A DNA stretch of 64,000 nucleotides, from assembly GCA_036245805.1 (NCBI GenBank), contig BTRK01000006.1, positions 35,902,901 to 35,966,900 of the forward strand, read 5' to 3'. Within the stretch, counting starts at the first letter, position 1, and each line of letters opens with the position of its first letter. The DNA comes from Pristionchus mayeri (taxonomy: Eukaryota > Nematoda > Chromadorea > Rhabditida > Neodiplogasteridae). The notes under the pieces are model-generated. The model made no database searches. It was not told the origin of the DNA and worked only from the letters and a program-made list of their open reading frames with translations. Positions 54,201-64,000 of this stretch are shown in pieces. The translations under genes and the position numbers were made by a program.

Positions 54201-57200
54201 ACTTTAAGATTGTTTGTATTTAGATAAATCAACTGCTGGATGTAATCGACGGAGCCATCGGGAAAGTGACTGAGCTGGACCTGGAGATGAACAAATGCGA
54301 CACAATCCTTTGCGTGAGCAGTTATTTATTGTCGTTTATAAGTTTTGAACTAGTAATTGTTGGTGAAAATATAATAACACACAATCGAAATAATTTGATA
54401 AAATATATTTTTGTGATATCATCCGTCATCCGAGCGTATTTGTAGTAATTTTGGCTTGCTGATCGTTGGGCCTTCACGTGATTTCTTTAAATAGTCGGGC
54501 GATTTTTTGCATTACATTCGCTTTATGATAACACCTATCTGGAATGGATCACGGAGAGCTCAAACATCTTGCCAAGATTCATCGTCTGAATGCCTTCCTT
54601 GCAGGTGGTGCGTGACAGCGTGGAGCTGATCGAGGAGAAGGACTCGCTGTCTGTCGTCGAGAGGAAGAACAAGGAGAAACTGGAGAAGGAGGCCAGACAA
54701 CTCGTCGCCCATCTCGACGTCCTCTCCAACAAGCACCTCCAAGTACTCTCCGAGGCTAACATCTCCGACCCCGCTAGGTCAGTTCTAGCTCATTTATAAA
54801 CAGTTTAAAACTTTTATGCTTCTTGGAGTATGTTAGAAATTATTAATTGAAAATTCAGACTTCAACGGTTTTTGGCATATTTTTTGTAAAATTTCTTAGC
54901 TTGTTTCACTTTTTTCTGACAAAAATACAAAGAAGTAACTAAAATGTGTCATCTCCCATTCTCAGCATCTCTCGAGTGGTGGAGGCAGCCCGTGCCGTCT
55001 CTCAGTTCGTCGCCGAGACTCCGAAGACACTGCGGCAGATGAAGGCTTACCAGGACCAGAACTCCAAGCTGTCGGTCAGTCCTACTTTATCAATGTTTTT
55101 ATTGGACGGGCATAGGGGAGGTATACCTATTGATTGAGAGATTTAAAGAAAAAGCGTGCACGAATTTTTTTCTCACCTATTTGTGTCTTTCTTGTTATTG
55201 TTTGGTTGTTTCGGGTGTGATCCTTTCTAATGGACGAAATTAGTATCTTATTCCATTTCACGAATTGGGATGTTACAACTTTACTAAATAGGGGGGATTA
55301 CTAAATAGTTGCGATGCAATTCATTCGCGAAGTGATGTTCCATAGAAATTTATTCCGTTCAAAATAAATGGATGACTCTTCTTTTTAGGTGCTGGATCTC
55401 TTCGTGGATCGTCTCATGTCTCATCTCACTGCTCTCTTCAACAATCTGGCAGAGATGACTGATTCGCAGGACTGGGGCCATCTCGCCATTCCCAAGCAAT
55501 CGCAGCGACATCGTGCCCTCTCCCCACTCGCAGATCTCATGGGATGGCTAAAGGCAACCAGGGAAAACGTCTATCGGGCGGGTATGTATTTTCATTCTTA
55601 ATTTCAAATCTAAGCATAAGTTTTCATTTAGGAGAAAATTTTGTATTTACATTCAAAATTACACTATCAGTTCAAAATCTAAAGCAATTTTTTCGAGTAT
55701 TGAATCAATTTAGTCTCGTAAATGTTAATATTTCTTAAAGAAATATGTACGTCAATAAAATTCAATCAGACGCGGGTATACAAAAATCCCATAATTAAAT
55801 AAACTGCAGCGATCGATCGTTACATCGACGCGACTCGTCGTTTGTATCAGCGACTATTCGATCGATTCTTCGACGCCATCTGCAACGAGGTCACGAAGAC
55901 AGTGACGGGTGCGAGTGATCGACGATCGAGTGGAGGAACCGGAGAGGGAATGAGTAGTCTGTCCTCGGTGAGTCATTCCACTCTAGTTGGTTATATGAAA
56001 AAACTGGAAAGAAATGCTAAAGTATTTGCATGTCCGTTGCTTTGCGAGGATAATCTGGTGCTCACGCAATTTGTAATTTGTAATGTGCAATCAGTGATCA
56101 CAACATGTTATTATTCATCTGTCGAGCAAACCTCCTCCTTTCAGTTGATCGAGACAGTGCTGGGCGAGTTGAATCCCGTGATCACTAACGAGCAGAAGTT
56201 CTGTCTCCGTTTTTTCCACATAAACTCGGAGAACGCCATCGGATCGGACACGATATCGATGGACAGTGGAGACAGCGGCAGCATCGGTTAGTTAGCTGTC
56301 AGTAGCCAGAAGACGCATGTCGAGATGAGTAGAGGGAATGCAGCTTGAGGTTTATCGACCTTGCCTTTTTAAGGTGCACGAGGAGTGGACAAGCAAGTGA
56401 ACGAGCAGGTGAGACTCATGATGGGTCCCCTCTTCGACTCCTCCCTCTCGATGAACCTCGATAGATTCACCAAGGCATGCTGCAAAAGCAATAGAAGGTG
56501 AGGGGATTTCATGGAAATGAAAAGAGGGGTAGATTTTTTTCGTTTGTTACTGCAAAGAGAGAATGACTAAATCAGATGTTGATGTTGGCATACTGTAAGG
56601 AAGGATTAATATGTTGATTCTTGCAGTAACATCCTGCTGCTCTTCGTGATCATGTCGAAGAAGGTGCTCTCGTCGACGGAGTCTGGCTCCTACTACGCAG
56701 TCACCTTCGGAAGCCTCGTCGTCCTCATCAAGAGACAATTCGACAATTACATGGTCAGAACATATCCTCTGTTCTAGCCACTTGAAAATTAGCAGGATTT
56801 GACTTCTTATTAGCACAAAGGCTAGCTTATTTTGAGTAGAGTTGACACTATAAAATAATTATAGACGCCAATACCAGACGCGTAGGATATGCATTTCAGG
56901 ATGCGGAGGCGCAGAATCTACGTGAAATCAAATTCACAAAAAGGACTCGTGTGGGAATCCTCCCAACGATTGACAAACTGGCGCAGATGATTAAACTGTC
57001 AGAGGATCGATTCAAAGGTTCCGAACGGAGGGCCGACCTCGAGAAGTGGTCAGACATTCAACTTTTTTTCCATTTATATCAGTTTTATATCAAAATAGTT
57101 TGCGTACGACATATAAAAGAATGATATTCGAGTGGAAACGTTTGCGATCGTTAACTTATGTGCCTATATTTAACGCGTTTTGTGTTTTCAGGGTGCGGCT

Positions 57201-59036
57201 TGTTTCAGAGTACGCGGGGAAAATTGTTGGCTCTCCACTCCCGTTTAGATTACAATTCATCAGGTACGTGAATCTGGTGAAAGCGACGTGCGAGGGAATC
57301 GAGAAGGCGGCAACTTCGCCCCACACGAAGTCGCCCGCGACCGTCGTCCGATTCGAGAACTACCATCAGCTGTACCGTGAGTGACTAAATCATATTGAAT
57401 TACTTTACTTGCGACGCCGTTTGTTACGAGATAAAGCATACTTCTTGCTGAACCTACATTTAGTATGTTTAAAATATTTCTGTTTTCGTTGGATTGTCGC
57501 AAGTCTGTTAGTTAAATTACATATACTTACATAAAACCGTAAGCTTTTTCGACCCATAGCAAGTAGGGAGCTGAAATTTTAGGAACAAGTGCGTAATCGT
57601 GGTATATAACGACATGACAACTAAAAAACTAGGGCTTAATTGAAAGATATTCAGAAAATTGCGAAAAGTGTAGAAAAGTCTCCCAACATTTAACGTGGCG
57701 TAATTCCTCGCTAGTCAAACAAACTAATTTATATTTTACTTTAATTAAGGAGTAATTGCAGAGACGCTGTCTGAGCAAAAGATCTCGTGTCTCGACCACT
57801 ACAGGAAGGAGTCGAAGATCATCTGTGAGGACGCCATGCAGCTGTACGTGAGAGAGCACATGGGAAGACCACTCGAGAAGATACACGTCAGCATTTTTAT
57901 CATGTTTCTGCCTGTTGAGCTCTTGTCAAACATTTTGGGAAAAAATGCACTATTTTTATTCTTTTTAATTATCATGAATGGGTTCTATGAATAACGATAA
58001 CTAATCAACTATCTTAGAATATATTTTAATTCTTATAATGAAATCTGGCTATTGTTTATTGCAGCTCTTCTTCGAGTCGGTCTCTCGAGCGAAGGAGAGA
58101 ATCCGCGCCGAGGAGATCGCCTACCAGCAACAGTTCTCCAAGATGGAACTCAAGAAGGTCTGGAAATAGTCACCCTCTATGATTATGCGCCTGTAGGTGA
58201 CGGAGAACTGTTTGTTCTTCACCTTCTTAGATTGCGTGCGATAATATTATATGAACTTTTTGGGAATCCTAACCTAGTTGTGGCATGAATCAATAGTAAT
58301 AATAATTTCTCAGGTGATCTCTCAGTATCCTGGGAAGGAAGTGAGGAAGGGTCTGGAGCAGTTGTATAAGAAACTGGAGAAGCATCTGGTCGATAACTCC
58401 TCCCTCCTCCAAGTTGTGTGGAGGAACATGCAGGCGAGGATTAGTATTTATTCAGTATTTGATTCGAAGATGGTTAGAGAAACATTTTACCGTAGCACGG
58501 AATATTGTTTATGTTATTGAGGTTGTGTTTCCTGATGAAGATTAGTACTATTTTCGAGCAATTTTAACGTAGTAACCTCACTCCTTCGTAAAGAATTATT
58601 TATTTCCTGATTGGTGTATTTCACTTTATTAAAACAATGTTTTATTGTTATCATCCCTTGACGATAGTATTTGGTTGCAGGAGGCCTTCATCAAGCAGTT
58701 GCAGTCCTACCAACAGATCATGGCCGAGTGCTACCCCAATAGCAAAGTGAGTTGGGATGTGTATTATGAAGCAATTGTGCCATCGTGCAAATCGATAAAT
58801 ATTCATTTATATAATGTTGAAATTGCAATAAAATTAATTGCCTGTGCTATGCAGTAATGCAAATCTAATTATGTTTGAAGGATAAAGTGGGATAAAGGCC
58901 CTAGATGCATTAGTGGGGGCCATTAGTACGGTAAAATGTGTTTATCAATTTCATTTATTGTTGATTGCAGATTGAGTTGGAAGTGTCAATCGACGATGTC
59001 CTCTCCTTCTTCTCCGACATCGCTCAATCCCATTGA
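48282..59036 (+). CDS. sec-3: Exocyst complex component Sec3 (EXOC1)
   Basis: Subunit of the octameric exocyst that tethers secretory vesicles to the plasma membrane. Twenty-one exons in phase (830 residues): 48282-48411, 48584-48711, 48994-49092, 49228-49359, 49481-49567, 49806-49874, 54224-54313, 54605-54777, 54966-55074, 55389-55581, 55810-55967, 56145-56286, 56374-56497, 56627-56753, 56900-57048, 57264-57376, 57762-57886, 58065-58157, 58314-58433, 58681-58746 and 58971-59036. The N-terminal third contains the PH-like lipid-binding region ([35 protein letters not shown]). A coiled coil follows, and the C-terminal helical rods end [15 protein letters not shown], matching the EXOC1 ending. 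Intron 6 is 4.35 kb and filled with transposons. The intron after 58433 begins GC (CAG|GCGAGG), supported by the conserved VVWRNMQ|EAFIKQ junction. A candidate AATAAA lies at 59259. Confidence 0.94.
49981..52759. mobile_element. Mariner-end element carrying a long palindrome, in sec-3 intron 6
   Basis: The terminal repeat GGTTGTTGCGAAAGTCTTGT (continuing CGCGT) at 49983 recurs as an exact reverse complement ending at 52757. The left end is preceded by TA; the right flank reads TG, one change from TA. The 2.8 kb interior has no transposase and is mostly a large inverted repeat (50052-51959). The repeat is related in layout to those at 3.0 and 41.9 kb. The right end lies five bases from the start of the mariner copy that follows. 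Confidence 0.85.
50052..51959. repeat. Near-2 kb palindrome (about 0.84 kb arms)
   Basis: The left arm (50052 to about 50890) and right arm (about 51113 to 51959) are reverse complements with scattered substitutions. Examples are CACAGGTCCCAGAGCCGTCG at about 50180 against CGACGGCTCTGGGACCTGTG at about 51800, and GCTCGAACTTGATGGATCGC at 50829 against GCGATCCAGCAAGTTCGAGC at 51153. The loop is about 220 bases and A/T-rich. There is no coding potential. A transcript through either strand would form a very long double-stranded RNA. Confidence 0.9.
52763..54003 (-). mobile_element. Mariner (DD34D) transposon with complete ends
   Basis: The terminal repeats are TTGGGGTGTCCGGAAAGTTC (continuing GTATAAT) at 52763 and its reverse complement ending at 54003, each flanked by TA. 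At 1.24 kb it is full length for mariner. The transposase is on the minus strand and is disrupted (see separate entry). It is inserted in sec-3 intron 6 directly beside the palindrome-bearing element. High end identity suggests a more recent insertion than its neighbour. Confidence 0.92.
52827..53854 (-). pseudogene. Broken mariner transposase
   Basis: The N-terminal part in one frame (from 53842-53854, helix-turn-helix region, ending [15 protein letters not shown]) is followed by a frameshift around 53640-53660. The rest continues in a second frame ([19 protein letters not shown] to KGAYIGH, stop at 52827). Of the DD34D catalytic triad, the first Asp (SATDEKWI) and third Asp ([11 protein letters not shown], 34 residues after the second position) are present. 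The second reads LLMGNARPH instead of the usual DNARPH, so Asp is replaced by Gly. Frameshift and missing Asp each predict an inactive enzyme. Confidence 0.92.
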
Positions 59037-59258
59037 GCTCTGCCCACCATAGACGAGTCAATACGGGTATCCACCTCCACTTACTTACCAATATCCATCC
59101 GATTCTGCTTACTTGAAAGTGCTTGTAATTTATACATAGGCTAGATTGCTACGAGAGTATTTATTGTAATTACGTTGTGACAAGTTTCAAATTGTCCTAA
59201 TAAGTCATTATGATACTGTTAATAAGTCATTGTGTGTCTTTGTGACGAGCTCAATAGA

Positions 59259-59284
59259 AATAAATTGATGAAAATTGCTTTATT
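59259..59284. terminator. Paired poly(A) signals of convergent genes
   Basis: AATAAA at 59259-59264 on the plus strand lies 223 bases after the sec-3 stop. TTTATT at 59279-59284 is AATAAA on the minus strand, 27 bases beyond the stop of the convergent secreted-protein gene. The two 3' ends therefore nearly meet or overlap. Confidence 0.55.
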
Positions 59285-59310
59285 CAGCGGGGATGAATCA
59301 CATCGAAGTG

Positions 59311-60028
59311 TTAACCAAGATGTACGGTGACTGTTCCGAGATCTTCTCCCAGTGGAATGTCCACATGATCGGGAATTTCGGGTAGTTCGACCTGATATGA
59401 AGTCATGAAAATAGGTTTTTTTTCGTATATAACCTTGATATCGGTGACGGAGGAAGTTATGTTTTTCTTGAGCTCATACTGAAAGGACGCATGCTGTTCG
59501 TTCTCGTTTCTTCTCCCAAACTCACGCTTTCGACTGCCTGATGGATGGTCTCTTCGTAGATGACCTGGGGAACGTTGTAGATGAGTTCGGCTGCTCTCGC
59601 GACTGCTGCCCACGCCTCCTTGATCTCCTCATCGATCTGCAAGAGTCCTGCATTACGCTGCTCAATTGAATACTGTAACTCACCGACTTGAGCGGTCTTT
59701 CCGGACCAGGATTGCAGACGGCATCCTACAATGCGAGATTACTGAGATCGAATACAATCTTGTTTTGATACTTCCCATAACGACTGTAATGGTGCTTTGA
59801 GATACTTCGACGACTTTTCCACTGGACGAACAATTCTTTAACTTTACACACAACAGAACTCACAAGCGCAGCTTCGAATTTTCCGTCAATCTCCTTGGGT
59901 TCATCCTCCGTTTCCTCAACGCCTGATCCGTCGACGTTCTCCTCGGCCTTCTCGTCGTTGTCATCGACGGAGGAGGAATCGGAGAAGACGAGAGCGATGA
60001 AGAAGAGAGAGAAGAGAAGGAACTTCAT
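59311..60028 (-). CDS. Small secreted acidic protein, unknown family
   Basis: Five exons in transcription order: 59864-60028, 59684-59725, 59526-59636, 59434-59493 and 59311-59391 (152 residues). A signal peptide (MKFLLFSLFFIALVFS) is followed by an acidic Ser-rich stretch (SSSVDDNDEKAEENVDGSG), a helical segment (IDEEIKEAWAAVARAAELIY) and a C-terminal ITSSVTDIKVELPEIPDHVD region. Only one Cys remains after the signal. Secretion is inferred. The start is the Met opening the signal peptide; a longer in-frame start at 60073 would bury it. It is head-to-head with a second small secreted gene 191 bases away. No homologue is recognised. Confidence 0.72.
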
Positions 60029-60219
60029 CCCGATGATGATTGTAGAGTGAATAAACCCCCGCTCTCTACCCATTTTAAGCCATCGTAGAATGCATGAGCA
60101 ATCCGCTTGATGTCACTCGGCATGCGCGATGATATCAGATGCATAGGTAGCATACCCATCTCTCGATAAAAGGAGGAGCTGCCTCATCCTCCTCACTACT
60201 CAATTCTCCTTCGACAGGG

Positions 60220-60814
60220 ATGAACTCTCCTCTTCTCTTCCTCTTCTTCGCTCTCATCTGCTGCGCAGTAGCTGACATCAGCAGGGAGGAGAAGGAGGTT
60301 CCGTGTGAATGCCACTTTCAAAAGGCTACCGTATTGGATGTTTAACCAATTGCTAACTTCCTACATAGTTCAAATAGTATTTCCTCGAAGTGAGACTTAT
60401 TGAAGCACCGGTGCGCTGTGGGCGAATCGGCCAAGAAGAGAATGCAAGTTGTGGAGAGGGAACTCAGTGAGGCCGCGAATTCCATCAGCAAGGTAATCAC
60501 AGGCTTAACATGAGCGCACCTCCCGGTAAAGGAATTGTTCCATATTCACCGCTCATGCAGGTCATCAAGGAGTTCATCGACATTCCGAGGGTGCTCGTCA
60601 CTGAGGTTCTCAAGGATGGAATACAGATGGTGTGTTGAGCACAATTGAGCACATAATTTTCTGTTGAACGAGGAGATGAAATTAACCATAATCAGGTGCA
60701 AGATTCGATGGAGGATGTCGGAACTGAGATCGAGACACAGGTACAGACTGAAATCAAAAAAATGAAGAGTAGTGTAATCAGATCGGATCGCTCTCGAAGT
60801 CCATGGAGATTTGA
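60220..60814 (+). CDS. Small secreted helical protein, unknown family
   Basis: Five exons, 60220-60297, 60406-60492, 60561-60629, 60696-60740 and 60782-60814, give 103 residues. The signal peptide is MNSPLLFLFFALICCAVA. The mature part is mainly helical (ESAKKRMQVVERELSEAANS, VIKEFIDIPRVLVTEVLKDG, VQDSMEDVGTEIETQ), ending IGSLSKSMEI. Exon 2 needs a TTGAAG acceptor because the preceding AG choices run into stops. It is divergent from the other small secreted gene; a GATAAAA box about 60 bases upstream could serve as a TATA-like element. Function unknown. Confidence 0.7.
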
Positions 60815-61171
60815 AGGAGGACGTATGCTGTCAACTAACAAATAACTGATAATTATTTATAGTTGGTTGATAAAGATCTAAAGAACTCATTTCTGTATTG
60901 CCTAACAAATTTCCCGAGTTTTTTAACATTCTCTGTAATAATGATTGTGCCTTAAGAATTCTCTAAATTTGCTTCTGCCATCACAGTAATTGGTAAGTTC
61001 ATGGTTTTTGTCACGGGCGAAAAGCAAATGTTTGTTTTCTTCAAGATGCAAATTTGCCCATTTCCTTGCTTAGATACTCTCTATACAGCATGCACTTTCC
61101 AACAGTTCTATCACAGACTTTTGTGAGGTAGGTACAGCATTTTTCCTAAGAGCAGTAGCGAGTGTATGCGT
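60815..61171. other. Short intergenic A/T-rich stretch
   Basis: Between convergent genes. No coding exon, repeat or RNA gene was recognised. The boundary with the next gene depends on its uncertain last exon. Confidence 0.4.
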
Positions 61172-63215
61172 TTAGGAATTAATTGTAGAAAATGGAAACG
61201 TGGGAGTAAGTTGATACGTTGTTGAGCCCATGGGAATAAGGAAAAACGATGGGTTTGACAGTATGTAAGAGGGATTTTGACAGAAGTGGATCATGTCGTT
61301 CGTGGAGACGATCGACTTCGCGGGTCGCTTCCAAACATCTTTATCAGTTCCTTGGACGTCGTGTTGCTACCTGAATGAGATGGGGTCACACAATAGCCCC
61401 TGCTTCTTCTATCAAATGCTCAATGGGGCAGAGAGTGACCATTCTTCCGTTCCTCGTGCTTAGATTGAGGCAGACACAGGGTGAATTACGCCCCGAGAGG
61501 GTCTGTCGCTTCGTTACGCGAACTTAGCCAATTAGGACCGATTTGAGGTAAGGAGAAGTGAGAGAGGGAGAGGGAGGAAGGGGAGAGGAAGCGAGAGGGG
61601 AAGAGAGGGAAGGAGGGGAAGGTGACCAGACCCTCGTATCCAAGTAACGCCTTTGCTACTCACGATGTCCATGATAATATGTGGTACACCAAGTGAGGCG
61701 GCCCTCCGAACCACTTCCAGCTGATCGAGTAGCTCATCGATGATCACGTTCACATCGGTACCACGGAAGGAGAGAAACTCATGAAGGGCTGCAAATGGAG
61801 AATATTCCTCTCTCCTCTCGTTGCAGTAGAAATACAAATGTTTTTGAGTTCACTATATTTATACGCTCACACTGCATATGATAGTCGCTCACCAGCTTCG
61901 ATCTCGTCGGTCCTCAGTGAGAGACAGTACTCTCTATCCCTCGACGCCACCTTCATCATCTCTTCGCTCTCGATCTTGTACCCCAGAATTCGGAAGACGA
62001 TTTCTTCCTGAAACATCACTGGATTACAAGAGGTTCTCTCACAAGGAATGGCCGCGGGGATAGGTTGGAGTTTCGGAATGAGACCCTGAGGGATCGAAAG
62101 GTGCCCAGATAGGCATCCGGAATCGGCTCTTCAAGACTGCTGAGGAGCCTCAGGGCATGAGAAAATCGATAATTCATATTTCATTGAGCCTTCGTAAAGC
62201 CTTCCACATCTCCTAGCTATCAATCGTCGGTGATGTAGCGGTAACAGTGGGATCTTGAAATCAAGAGGCTGAGGGTTCGTTCCCCCCTGCCGTAACTATT
62301 TTGCATCTCTTCGATACTTTTTAAATTAATGTTTTTAATGGTAAAAAACTCATTGCAACTGATGAATACGTTCGTGAAATCGTACAATGTGGCAAGGCAA
62401 CAATGTGGCGCGAGATGTAGTTTTTTCTCTACATTTTCAAATTTTGTTTGTTTTTTATGCAAAAACCACCGTCAGATGATGACATCTGTGACTTCAATCA
62501 AAAAATAACCTTGAAAAGTATTGTGTTGTTATAAAAAAAAGTGTTTCGAAGAGAGGCAAAATAGTTACGGCAGGGAGGGAACGAACCCTCAGCCTCCTGA
62601 TTTCAAGATATCACTGTTACCGCTACACTACCGATGATTGGTGGCTGGGAGATGTGGAAGGCTTTACCAACGCTCAATGAAATATACATTATCGATTTTC
62701 TCATGCCATGAGGCTCCTCAGCAGTTTTGAAGAGTCGATTCCGGATGCCTATCTGGGTACCTTTCGATCCCTCAGGGTCTCATTCCGAAACTCCAACATA
62801 TCCCCGCGGCCATTCCTTGTCAGAGAGGTTCTGAGATCACATGTGCATAATGGACGGTTCGCTAACGCGCTTTAGTGGCCATGGGAAGAAGGGAATTGAG
62901 TGGAAAATATGTGAATGCTGTGTTACTAATCATCTAGGGGATGGGCTCACCTGCTGGGGGTACTTCTCCATATCCTTCCTCTTCTTATTTTCATTGGTAT
63001 ATCGTAAGAAGGTCCAGTAGTTTGCGCGCTAAAAGGACGATTTTTTCCAGATAATGCAGGTTTAGTCATACAGAGATCTCACCAAGCGCGAGCTCCATCA
63101 CAGTCGGCTTCTCCCTTGGGTCCAGCGTCCTGGCGTTGATGATGTAGATATAGAAGTGATTGTACCGAAGAAGAAAACGGAGAGATCGAGAAGAGAAGGA
63201 ATCAATGTTGAAAAT
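61172..63215 (-). CDS. Unrecognised gene, internal and 3' exons
   Basis: Exons that agree in phase, in transcription order: 63072-63215, 62951-63028, 61893-62007, 61664-61788 and, tentatively, 61172-61366. Translated pieces are IFNIDSFSSRSLRFLLRYNH, ARTLDPREKPTVMELALGE, ANYWTFLRYTNENKKRKDME, FRILGYKIESEEMMKVASRD, FLSFRGTDVNVIIDELLDQL and EVVRRAASLGVPHIIMDI. Codon use and phases look coding, but I recognise no family. There is no start codon in the first listed exon, so earlier exons exist; they may include the exons at 63549-63936, making one gene. The intron between 62008 and 62950 carries a foldback element. The last exon uses acceptor GGTAG and is the weakest call. Confidence 0.5.
62041..62820. 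repeat. Foldback element with tRNA-like cores in its arms
   Basis: The left arm (62041-62317) and right arm (62542-62820) are near-perfect reverse complements of about 278 bases separated by a 224-base A/T-rich spacer. Each arm holds a sequence resembling a pol III tRNA promoter: TGTAGCGGTAACAGTG (A-box-like) followed by ATCTTGAAATCA, as in a Ser(UGA) anticodon arm, and GAGGGTTCGTTCCC (T-arm/B-box). The acceptor ends do not pair convincingly, so I do not call a functional tRNA. A tRNA-derived SINE duplicated head to head is a possible origin. It lies inside an intron of a minus-strand gene. Confidence 0.85.
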
Positions 63216-63548
63216 CTGATAGGGAATATTATGAATGCAGTGTTGATGAAAGATAATTATTTCTGCCAATTTATCCGCAAATTAGACCAGAGAAATGCCT
63301 CTTACGAGGTCGTGGAATAAGTGAGTGCATTGAAACAATTATTATGTGTGAATTCAATCAAATATCAGAATATGGAACCTTGAATGATTTAATTCTAGAA
63401 GGTGTCGATTAATGTTGTGAACGAGTGAGATCAGAGATCATAAATAGACATGGCTGTACGAGTACATATTACAACTGAATAAAGTCAAGGCTACGTGAAA
63501 GATGCATTCGAGTAAACAACATTAGGTGTGATTGTTACTGGGTGGGAC

Positions 63549-64000
63549 TCATGTGCGCTGTGCCCCAGGGGCAAGGGCGGGTCCCGCTGTCACGCCGTGG
63601 GGCTTGTTGCAGATCCGACAGGTCGATCTGTTCTTGCAATTCCTCTCGTGGTTTCTGATCTTCTCCCGGACCAGGCGGGCCTGAAAAGAAAAAAAAATAT
63701 GAAAGAGAATCGGAAAGGAAGATAACCAGAGCATGAAAACAAGACGACTTACGTTTCTGCGTTCAGCAGCCTTCTCTTGTAGAATGTCCCAGACGAGGCC
63801 TCTGAAAATAGATAAATAAATTGGAGTTATCGCGAAATTCCCTCACCTGTGATTTCCGAATGTGTATTCCAGCCAGTAGCGATTGAGTAGAGGTCCTGCC
63901 GGGACGTGATAAGCCGCTTCTTTTGGCCCGATGAAACTGTAAAATGGGTAATTCGGGTTGAATAAGGAATGCGCGTAAGACAGTGATGATAAACTCACTC
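63549..64000 (-). CDS. Partial unrecognised gene with a Cys/His cluster
   Basis: Exons in transcription order: 63847-63936, 63753-63801 and 63549-63680, with an additional donor at the right window edge (about 63992-63998). The protein reads FIGPKEAAYHVPAGPLLNRY, WLEYTFGNHRGLVWDILQEK, then RLVREKIRNHERNCKNRSTC and RICNKPHG, ending at a stop at 63549. The C-x5-C-x2-C-x3-H arrangement may bind zinc. An internal donor (CACGGC|GTGACA near 63587) could instead splice this into the exons at 61.2-63.2 kb, in which case all belong to one gene. Family not recognised. Confidence 0.55.

Noticed and set aside
62226..62296. Functional tRNA-Ser
   Set aside because: B-box and anticodon-like parts are present, but the acceptor stem does not pair and the unit is inside a foldback repeat.

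Overview
This window is nuclear DNA from a nematode. The genes are split by many short introns with T-rich acceptors, and several proteins are recognisable nematode or animal orthologues: UNC-115/abLIM, KDEL receptor, SoxD/EGL-13, CHP/PBO-1 and exocyst Sec3. DM13-family proteins and a mariner (DD34D) transposon are also present. Loose acceptors (TTGAG, TTAAG, GAAG) and three GC-AG introns suggest a nematode outside Caenorhabditis, possibly a diplogastrid; that placement is inference. All exon models were read by eye from reading frames, splice consensus and remembered family sequences. No alignment was run.

0-12.5 kb: the 3' part of unc-115 (+), a cytosolic CAP/GAPR-1-like gene (+), and a KDEL receptor (-) whose introns hold a MITE-like element and a small hairpin. 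12.5-25.3 kb: two tandem DM13 genes (+), the second Skeletor-like with a probable GPI-type tail, separated by 3.3 kb of pyrimidine-rich DNA. 25.3-37 kb, all minus strand: egl-13 with a long purine-rich upstream region, then a DDAH-like hydrolase and a Kunitz-like secreted protein spaced like an operon. 37-48 kb: a small charged coiled-coil protein, a long-stem hairpin, a short-chain dehydrogenase, two orphan membrane proteins, a decayed mariner-like element and pbo-1. 48-59 kb: sec-3, with one 4.35 kb intron filled by transposons. 59-64 kb: two divergent small secreted proteins, then poorly recognised minus-strand coding exons whose intron carries a foldback of tRNA-like units.

The genes do not form one pathway; this is an ordinary mixed neighbourhood. 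The most notable non-genic content is the repeat layer: three elements with related AGGTTG-type terminal repeats, a near-2 kb palindrome inside one of them, an adjacent mariner with a broken transposase, two MITE-like elements, two foldbacks, and strong pyrimidine bias of non-coding DNA that follows the direction of transcription and flips between two convergent genes near 25.3 kb. I see no CRISPR array, rRNA, or convincing functional tRNA.
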